Part shown: in pieces, positions 57,406-64,000 of the stretch
Numbering within the stretch: position 1 is the stretch's first letter
Layout of the letters: each line of letters begins with the position of its first letter
NCBI GenBank assembly: GCA_910578345.1
Contig: CAJTRA010000003.1
Location: 124,001 to 188,000, forward strand
Length of the DNA stretch: 64,000 nucleotides
Direction of reading: 5' to 3'
Origin: an uncultured Lachnospiraceae bacterium
GTDB taxonomy: Bacteria; Bacillota; Clostridia; Lachnospirales; Lachnospiraceae
The notes under the pieces: model-generated
What the model saw: only the letters and a program-made list of their open reading frames with translations
What the model was told of the DNA's origin: nothing
The model's database searches: none
Made by a program: the position numbers and the translations under genes

Positions 57406-60348
57406 CTATGACAGAGACTTCTTTCTTCGCCCATTCCTGTTGTAAAAGAACATCGCAAGCGCTGCAAAGAGCAGGCCGGCGCTCAAAAACCACTTTGGAT
57501 GAATGCTGTGGTCCCCCGTATCGGGAGAATCATCTTTATTGCCCAAAGAGGTAAACACAGCCTGACCGTCCTTCACATCCGCCGTTGCACCGCCGGATCC
57601 ATAATTATAAATGCCATACGCCGAAAAATGTTTCGCCGTAAATGCGACTGCATTCAGACCATCCGCGGATATGATTCTGCTGTCCACTTCTTCCAGCTGT
57701 CCATCCGCATCCAGACATACCACATGCAGATTTTCTTCTAAAACCCCATCCGGCATCGGAAGGGTCACATCCACACTCATCTTCCCAAGTCCCGTAATCG
57801 GCACGCCGGTAGCTGCCTCCGTCATGCCAATCTCATAGGCGCAGAGATTACCCGGAAGGGTATTCCCATAAAGACTTTTATAGACATCGCTGATCTTAAG
57901 CCTGGCAGCATCATTGTCTTCCACTGTCAGAAGATACTTCTCCTCGGAACCTTCCAGTACAGCGCCTGCCATACCGCTATCGGGTAATGTACTGCTGTTG
58001 ATCTGCACGGTAATGTTGGAAGAAGAACTGTCCATGTCCAAAGCGCCGTCATTTCCTGTTTCCTCCGAAGCAGTCTCCTGCCCGGCAGACAAAGATGCGC
58101 CCTCCTCCAGAACATAATCTGCGCCATCAATCCTGCAGATATCACCAGCTTTCGGAAGCAAACCACTGCCTTTCCTGGCAACGATCTGCAATACACCGTT
58201 CTCACCGTCTGCCGCGTCCTTTGTCTTCTTACAGACAACGCCGTTAAAACCTGCCTTTTCATCCCCTAACACAGTACCTGTCAGGTCACCTGCTGTCTCT
58301 GGAATTACCGCCACGCTGCTTCCCTTTAAGGCCAGATCACGGTAGGCATCTCTGTAAAGTCTCGTCGCCATCGGCTCATAGGATAACTGAGGAAGACTCT
58401 CTCCCTCAAAAACGATCACTCCGCCGTTTGCCTCTCTTCCGGTTTCCAATCCGTCGAAAGCCCGAAGTCCGATCTGTTCCACTGTCGCTGGAATATGTAC
58501 TGTACTAAGAGGACAACCAGCAAAAGCTCTGTCACTGATCTTCTTTACCTGACTTCCACCTTCTATCTCCGTAAGTGTGCTGCATCCGGCAAAGGCTGCC
58601 TCACCGATCTTTTCCAAGCTGTCCGGCAGGACCACCTTCTTGATATCTCCACGTTCCTTAAACGCTTCGGCGCCAATCTGCCTGACGCCCTCCGGAACGG
58701 AGACAACGCCGCCGTCTCCCCGATACGCCAGCAGAATGCCGTCCCCAACGATCAGGAATCCACTGTCCCCCTTCTCTTTCCACTCTGTAAGCCAAGGGGT
58801 CTGCGCAAAGGCTGAAGCCTCAATCTCCCGGACACTTTCCGGAATCGTCACATCCTGCAGATCATCACAGTGATAGAACGCCGCATATCCGATCTCTTCC
58901 ACTCCTTCCGGTATCTCAATCGATTCCAGCCCTGATCTGGCAAAAGAAAATTCACCGATCCGCTTAACATTCTCCGGAATCATATAAGAAGTCCTGGCAT
59001 CATCATAGTAAGCCTGCGCAGCAATAACCACTTTGCCATCGTTGTTCCTGACAATCGTATATTTGGGGAAAGAGCCGCCCTTCGCATCCCCGGAACCAGC
59101 CATACCCGGCACGGTATCCGTGTTCTCCTGTATATTATCCACCGGTTCCCCGCCAATCGTCCCGCCAGTACTTCCTACATTGATCGTAGCCGTGGCATTA
59201 TCGATGATGACATAGGCCTGCTGTCCGATTACCCTCGTCTTGCCTTTGACCGTCGGGTCTTCCGTCTCAGCCATCGCATTCATGTGTGATACTTCATGAT
59301 AATAATCAACGGGCGCCGCAGACTGCTGTGCATCGCTCGTCTCAGGAGAAGATTCCCCTTCTTCCTCTGTCTGCGCATCTTCGTTCTGTTCTTCCGCCTC
59401 AGACTGTTCCTCCCCGTCTGCACCATCAGAAAACGGCGCTTCCTCATACTCGGAAACCTCAATCTCCTCTAACTCCAATGACTGTGCATAAGTATGTGCC
59501 ATGGAACCAGGTTCCGCCTGAATGTCCAGCTTCGTGCAACCGTCAAATGCCGTACTGTGGATCGTGCTGACAGACGGCGGAATGATGATCTTCCTGAGTC
59601 GCACACAATCCTCAAACGCTTTCATATCAATATTTTTGACAGAAAACGGAATTTCTGCTTCTTTCAGATTCCTGCAGTTAGAAAACGCATACGCCGGAAT
59701 CTCCTTCGCATTGCTGCTGATCTTCACCTTTTCCAGGTTGTAATCTCCCCAGAAAGCATAAGGCTTGATCGTCTTAATCCCGGAAGGCATCTCATAGCTG
59801 CCGCCCTTCCTGCCCGCAAGAAACTGATATAAAGTATCCCTTCCATCTTTGTTCAGAATGGCTCCATCATCACAGGTAAATTTTGGGTTGCTGCTGCTGA
59901 AACGAACCTGCTGCAGACTGTGATCCCCTGCAAACGCACCATTTCCCAGGCTGGTAAGCCCGGTTCCCACTGTCACTTCCTTTAAGGAAGGACAGCCGCT
60001 AAAGGCCGCAGTGCCAATTGACTGCACGGAGTCGGGAATCGTCACGCTTTCCAGATTCTTACACTCTGAAAAAGCGCTTGCACCGATAACTTCCACCGCA
60101 TCCCCGATTGTGACGCTCTTAATGTCGTTATTACCTGCAAACGCTTCCGCCTCTATCTTTTCTACATAATTGGAAATAGACACGTTCTGTGCCGTGCCAT
60201 TGTATTTCACTAATGTCGTCCCGTCCATCTGAAAATCAGATGCAGAAGCGGTCGGAGCCGCTTCCACATCTGATACAGGGATCTGTGTCACTGCCACTGC
60301 TGTTGCAAGTAACAGTATACCGATCAGATTTCTTATTATTTTACTCAT
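57406..60348 (-). CDS. Cell-wall-anchored BspA-type leucine-rich-repeat protein
   Basis: A 980 aa surface protein. Signal peptide: a basic start and hydrophobic core with probable cleavage at VEA-AP (about 31). First BspA/LRR_5 array (about 45-290; repeats such as VEVIGASAFSECKNLESVTIP), an acidic glutamate-rich linker (about 295-350), second array (about 450-640), then a non-repeat region and a conserved module (about 860-930) ending with NAVAFTAKHFSAYGIY. C-terminal anchor: SPDTGD (941-946), IHPKWFLS, hydrophobic segment and RRKK tail, i.e. a sortase-type signal. It lies 10 bases after the upstream surface protein gene, with Shine-Dalgarno AAAGGG, so the two form an operon. Binding partner is unknown; BspA-like proteins bind host matrix or other bacteria. 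Confidence 0.92.
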   Translation of the reverse strand: MSKIIRNLIGILLLATAVAVTQIPVSDVEAAPTASASDFQMDGTTLVKYNGTAQNVSISNYVEKIEAEAFAGNNDIKSVTIGDAVEVIGASAFSECKNLESVTIPDSVQSIGTAAFSGCPSLKEVTVGTGLTSLGNGAFAGDHSLQQVRFSSSNPKFTCDDGAILNKDGRDTLYQFLAGRKGGSYEMPSGIKTIKPYAFWGDYNLEKVKISSNAKEIPAYAFSNCRNLKEAEIPFSVKNIDMKAFEDCVRLRKIIIPPSVSTIHSTAFDGCTKLDIQAEPGSMAHTYAQSLELEEIEVSEYEEAPFSDGADGEEQSEAEEQNEDAQTEEEGESSPETSDAQQSAAPVDYYHEVSHMNAMAETEDPTVKGKTRVIGQQAYVIIDNATATINVGSTGGTIGGEPVDNIQENTDTVPGMAGSGDAKGGSFPKYTIVRNNDGKVVIAAQAYYDDARTSYMIPENVKRIGEFSFARSGLESIEIPEGVEEIGYAAFYHCDDLQDVTIPESVREIEASAFAQTPWLTEWKEKGDSGFLIVGDGILLAYRGDGGVVSVPEGVRQIGAEAFKERGDIKKVVLPDSLEKIGEAAFAGCSTLTEIEGGSQVKKISDRAFAGCPLSTVHIPATVEQIGLRAFDGLETGREANGGVIVFEGESLPQLSYEPMATRLYRDAYRDLALKGSSVAVIPETAGDLTGTVLGDEKAGFNGVVCKKTKDAADGENGVLQIVARKGSGLLPKAGDICRIDGADYVLEEGASLSAGQETASEETGNDGALDMDSSSSNITVQINSSTLPDSGMAGAVLEGSEEKYLLTVEDNDAARLKISDVYKSLYGNTLPGNLCAYEIGMTEAATGVPITGLGKMSVDVTLPMPDGVLEENLHVVCLDADGQLEEVDSRIISADGLNAVAFTAKHFSAYGIYNYGSGGATADVKDGQAVFTSLGNKDDSPDTGDHSIHPKWFLSAGLLFAALAMFFYNRNGRRKKSLS

Positions 60349-60358
60349 AGAATACCCT

Positions 60359-63300
60359 TTATGCTGTTTTCACTTTGGTTCTCTTATCTTTCTTCATAAA
60401 CAGAATAATCGATAAGCAAGCCAGACCGATGGATAAGAACCACTTCGGATGAATCGGATCTCCCGTCTTCGGCGTCGTATCTAACATACCTTCCGTTAAG
60501 TTACCCGTATCGACATAGATCGTATACGGTGAGAAGTGCGATGCCGTAAACCTGATACAAGGAACACCGTTAATCGTCGTGAAGTTCTCATTCAACTTCT
60601 CCAACTGGTTCCCATTGACTACCGCACCTGCCATATTGTTACCGCCATAAGCGATCAAGGCATCCGGGATCGGTATCGTGATATCCACAGAGATTCCTGC
60701 CGTATCGGTGATCTTCGTCGTTCCGGTCGCGTCATACAGGCTAATATCCATCGCATAGTACAGAATATTATCCAGACTACCGTACTCATTCGTCAATGCA
60801 TCCGCAACTGCTTTCGTCGCCTCATCCGTCTCGGAAATCTTAATGATAAAGTTATCCGTAGCGCCATTTACATTCGCTGTCGCCAAATCCTTATTCGAGA
60901 TACCCGGCTTCGTAATGTCCACACGGGTATTACCGGTATCATTACTTGGCCTGGAACTGGTTCCTGTGCTCGTTGTGCCCGCCGCCGGTGTTGTTGTTGC
61001 CGGCGCGGTTCCTTCCGTATACTCAGCCGTGATCGTCACGTTATTTCCAGGCATCGTAAAGGTTGTCGGCGTCGTACTTACACTGGCAAGAGACACTCCC
61101 GGAGATTCTGTCACCCACTTACTGAATACCGATCCCGCCGCCGGGGTGCTTGCCGTAATGACTACCGGCGCACCCTTCGCATAGCTTCCACTTCCGCTTC
61201 CGCCGATGACTGTCACAGAATACATCTCCACACTGCCCGTTGAGGATGTGGTCGATGTAGACGCCGTAGAGGAAGACGTAGTGCTCGTACTGGACGATGT
61301 CTTGGAAGAAGTCTTATTCGACGATGAATTGCGGCTGGAATTCGTTGAACCTCCATTGTTGGTACTGCCGCCGCTTGTCGTCGCTTTATACAAGGCCACA
61401 ATAGACTTGTTCGCCTGTATATTCGTGTAACTGTCACTCCACTTATCAAATGCATATCCGGCATGCACAGGCTGGGACGGTGCAATCGCATCGGCGCCCG
61501 GCTCGATATACTGCGTCGGCCCGATCTTCTTACCATCTACGCCATCATAGAATTCTACCATGTACTTACCGTTGATCATACCGTCGTCAGAATGTCCCTG
61601 CGCATAGAAAATCGTATCTTCGTGAATCTTCTCATCCACAGCCGTATGATTCATTCCTGCCCACTGTTCAAAGGTCCATCCTTCTCTCACCGGTGGCTGT
61701 GGAACTGTCGCATAAGCGCCATCCTCCACGTACTGCGGGTTGCTTATGGCATTTCCTTCCTTGTCAAGAGTCTCCTGCATCAATACATGATCATAATCCA
61801 GGAAAGAAACAAGCCACTGTTCACCCAGAGGATTCTGTTCATCAAGTTCCAGTAAATATGCATCGCCATATTCTTTTACATATCTGACTACCGCCGAGTC
61901 CTTATAGGTTCTGACTGTAGTTTTCACTTTCTGGTTCTCATCGCTGTTCTCAAACGCGCTTCCAGATATTTTTACTTCCTTTCCATAAATGGTCAGGCTG
62001 GTCAGGTTATTCGACCCCACAAAGACGCCTTTTTCCACATCATTCGTCGTAATCGGCAGGATCACCGACTGCAGTTTATCACAGTTCTTAAAGCAGTCTT
62101 CCGGTATAATAGACAACCCCTTCGTGTCTTCTCTGCCGAAGCTTACAGAAGTAATATCATCACAGTCCTCAAAAGCTCCCGGCTTGATCGTGCTGACATT
62201 CGCAAGATCCGGATCCGACGCAACGCTGACGGAGGCCTGACCGGTGAGTCTTCCTCTTGCCGACAGACATTCTTCAATCGTGTAAGAACCGTCCGTATTC
62301 TTAGAATAAATGATGCCATTGACTGTGGTATAGTAATCATTATCTCCAACCATCGTCATCGAGTAACAGCCTCTAAAAGGTGCCTTACCGATATCCGCAC
62401 AAGCAGGACCTAAAATAACATATCGCAGATTCTCACAACTGTCAAATGCATAATCCGGCAGATAATCCACACTGTTTAACGTAATTGATTCGATCAGATC
62501 ATTGCCCCGCGCATATTTTTCGCGGTCAGTTGTATCATCATAATCTTTAAAATAACCGCTGAACAGACCCGGTACGATCTCCGTTGTATCATTCTCATCT
62601 CTGGTCGCGCTCTCATACATACGTCTGATCTCCGGCGTCCAGTTGCTTCTCAGATACGTATTGTAGTTGCCGGTATTTCTCTCAACACCGGTAGTAGGTT
62701 CCCCATCTGCATCGTAGTTTTTGATATATCCATATACATCGATGGAATCAACGCCTTCCGGCACCACAATATTCTTCGTTGAGTAAACCAGTCCCTGCTC
62801 TTCTGCCGTAGGCGCTCTGTAGGGATCGTTGGCATCCACGATATCAATCACATTGTACGGTCTCACCGTATAATACGGCTGAGGCCTGCTGTCCATTGCA
62901 TGAACTGTGATAGGCTCGAAGAGCCAGTCTGTCAAAGTATTAAATGCTGTATCACCGCCGTCGCCTGAATCAGGTAAATCCGGCGTGTCAGGATCCGTTG
63001 ATGTATCGGGATCTGGATTGCCATCAAACCATTCGTCCCATCTGGCACAGAATTCCGCATTGATCCATGGCCCAAACAGATCCGTACCATACACTGCTTC
63101 CGGCTCTTCTGCCGCCTGCCATGCAAGTGCAAAGTTCTTCCGGTCTTCATCGTATTTCCTGTCACGATATCGGTCATACCACTCGGCGACTTTCATCTCC
63201 TCATAGGTTTTGAATCCTTTCCGCTTGATCTCATCCTCATGCGCGTCATTTAAGATCTCGCTCACTTCACTGTATTTCGGATAATCTAACAGTGTGATCT

Positions 63301-64000
63301 TCTCTGTGATCGGATTATACATCACTGTCAGATAAGTAGGGGAAAGGCTCTTATAACATACACGGATTCCGTCCTGGGTCTGGATCACATTATTCGGATC
63401 TGTCGCCCATTCAAACGGCGCGTATCCCTGTACGATATCTCCGTGGAAAGTCAGTTCTCCACTCTCCGTCTTAAACGCATCTGTCCCGATCTTAAATGCC
63501 TCGTGTCCTCCTAACGGAGAGTTGAAAGTTACATCCACAAGGCTGGTACAGTCCTTGAAAGCATTGTCCCCGATCGCTGTGACAGAATTGCCAATATAAA
63601 CTTTCTCCAGCTTCTGCCAGTCTTTACTGTTGGTTCCTCCGCCGCCCTGGAATACGCCATTGGCGATCTCCGAGATGGATTCGTCCATGATCGTAAGGGA
63701 AATCACATTCTCATTCAATTCTGAATCGCTGAAGCATCCTGACGCGATGCCAACCACTTTCGTGTGTCCCACAACCGCCGGGATCACCAGTCTTACGTTT
63801 TTCTTCTTAGAAGCATCCAATCCTGGCTTAAATGTACAGGATGTCAGAATTCCCTTATCATTGATACAAAGCAGATACGTTCCGTCGCTTACTTCATAGT
63901 ATTCCACACCATTCTCAATATACAGATATGGCACGGTATCCGATACCGCTGTCTTCGCATCCCAGGTACTTGTTCTCGGATATGCCGGATCCCCCTGCGT
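60359..64000 (-). CDS. Large cell-wall-anchored surface protein, N-terminus beyond window
   Basis: An open frame of 1213 codons running off the right edge: no stop and no credible start between 63934 (an internal GTG) and 64000, so the gene begins outside. Visible: irregular LRR_5/BspA repeats (about the first 240 and again 480-700 residues, e.g. ITSVSFGRED, NVSTIKPGAFEDCDDIT), two Flg_new/InlB-B-like repeats (PPVREGWTFEQWAG and PVHAGYAFDKWSD), a Ser/Thr/Asn-rich stalk (TSSSTSTTSSSTAS), a bacterial-repeat module (GSYAKGAPVVITASTP), a linker rich in threonine, and a terminal module ending CIRFTASHFSPYTIY. The C-terminal sorting signal is TPKTGD with IHPKWFLS and a basic tail. It shares the pre-anchor module and IHPKWFLS with the next gene. 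Probably adhesin-like. Confidence 0.9.
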   Translation of the reverse strand, partial: TQGDPAYPRTSTWDAKTAVSDTVPYLYIENGVEYYEVSDGTYLLCINDKGILTSCTFKPGLDASKKKNVRLVIPAVVGHTKVVGIASGCFSDSELNENVISLTIMDESISEIANGVFQGGGGTNSKDWQKLEKVYIGNSVTAIGDNAFKDCTSLVDVTFNSPLGGHEAFKIGTDAFKTESGELTFHGDIVQGYAPFEWATDPNNVIQTQDGIRVCYKSLSPTYLTVMYNPITEKITLLDYPKYSEVSEILNDAHEDEIKRKGFKTYEEMKVAEWYDRYRDRKYDEDRKNFALAWQAAEEPEAVYGTDLFGPWINAEFCARWDEWFDGNPDPDTSTDPDTPDLPDSGDGGDTAFNTLTDWLFEPITVHAMDSRPQPYYTVRPYNVIDIVDANDPYRAPTAEEQGLVYSTKNIVVPEGVDSIDVYGYIKNYDADGEPTTGVERNTGNYNTYLRSNWTPEIRRMYESATRDENDTTEIVPGLFSGYFKDYDDTTDREKYARGNDLIESITLNSVDYLPDYAFDSCENLRYVILGPACADIGKAPFRGCYSMTMVGDNDYYTTVNGIIYSKNTDGSYTIEECLSARGRLTGQASVSVASDPDLANVSTIKPGAFEDCDDITSVSFGREDTKGLSIIPEDCFKNCDKLQSVILPITTNDVEKGVFVGSNNLTSLTIYGKEVKISGSAFENSDENQKVKTTVRTYKDSAVVRYVKEYGDAYLLELDEQNPLGEQWLVSFLDYDHVLMQETLDKEGNAISNPQYVEDGAYATVPQPPVREGWTFEQWAGMNHTAVDEKIHEDTIFYAQGHSDDGMINGKYMVEFYDGVDGKKIGPTQYIEPGADAIAPSQPVHAGYAFDKWSDSYTNIQANKSIVALYKATTSGGSTNNGGSTNSSRNSSSNKTSSKTSSSTSTTSSSTASTSTTSSTGSVEMYSVTVIGGSGSGSYAKGAPVVITASTPAAGSVFSKWVTESPGVSLASVSTTPTTFTMPGNNVTITAEYTEGTAPATTTPAAGTTSTGTSSRPSNDTGNTRVDITKPGISNKDLATANVNGATDNFIIKISETDEATKAVADALTNEYGSLDNILYYAMDISLYDATGTTKITDTAGISVDITIPIPDALIAYGGNNMAGAVVNGNQLEKLNENFTTINGVPCIRFTASHFSPYTIYVDTGNLTEGMLDTTPKTGDPIHPKWFLSIGLACLSIILFMKKDKRTKVKTA

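Overview
The window looks like a stretch of chromosome from an anaerobic, endospore-forming Firmicute, most likely a Lachnospiraceae-type Clostridia. The evidence is the mix of genes: sporulation genes (YqfC, YqfD, a SpoVB-like flippase, a BofC-like protein), Rex, an NfnAB-type bifurcating transhydrogenase, formate-THF ligase with FolD, a Re-type citrate synthase candidate in place of ordinary GltA, and BspA-type leucine-rich-repeat surface proteins ending in PxTGD...IHPKWFLS anchors. All genes lie on the minus strand except a uracil permease and an ABC-F ATPase. Gene density is high. No gap exceeds 300 bases; the longest are about 230 bases (upp/permease) and about 260 bases (proA/ArsR), both with visible control sequences. 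I saw no rRNA, tRNA, CRISPR array, insertion sequence or prophage.

Layout, left to right (minus-strand genes are therefore listed in reverse of transcription). 39-4800: acetolactate synthase, a MetH-type methionine synthase and a lipoprotein. 4858-7099: upp and a divergent uracil permease, each with a clear sigma-A promoter. 7173-7867: a small HMA metal-binding protein and a SmtB-like ArsR repressor with a likely operator. 8131-16562: proA and proB, separated by 5-formyl-THF cyclo-ligase, YnzC and a four-gene cassette (GT2, UDP-galactopyranose-mutase-like flavoprotein, GT-C-like membrane protein, alpha/beta hydrolase). 16579-22054: two FAD oxidoreductases, a BofC-like protein and a SpoVB-like flippase. 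22096-26530: the conserved YbeY / YqfF-like / PhoH / YqfD / YqfC block, in which the YqfF-like HD protein is shortened and its HD motif reads HR.

26601-33330: RlmH, three membrane proteins (two with zinc ribbons, one with MORN-like repeats) and NfnAB. 33364-39665: FolD, formate-THF ligase, FtsK/SpoIIIE and TepA. 39852-45838: a polytopic membrane protein, O-acetylhomoserine sulfhydrylase, a CFI-box protein, YebC and a CNNM/CBS protein. 46023-50677: a MazF-type toxin with no antitoxin beside it, alanine racemase, Nnr, a coiled-coil protein and Rex. 50844-52751: the ABC-F ATPase. 52774-56336: NADP-isocitrate dehydrogenase, a GntR/FadR-type regulator and the Re-citrate synthase candidate, probably an oxidative route to 2-oxoglutarate and NADPH. 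56416-64000: a subtilisin-like protease without signal peptide and two tandem wall-anchored surface proteins, the second running off the right edge.

The best candidates for little-described biology are the GT2/UGM-like/GT-C/hydrolase cassette, the GntR operator overlapping the citrate synthase -10 box, the SmtB-like zinc switch driving a lone HMA protein, and the degenerate YqfF-like protein. Starts were moved from the longest open frame where a Shine-Dalgarno sequence, family length or promoter position favoured an internal codon; these cases are stated. All family calls are from reading the translated sequence, with no database search.
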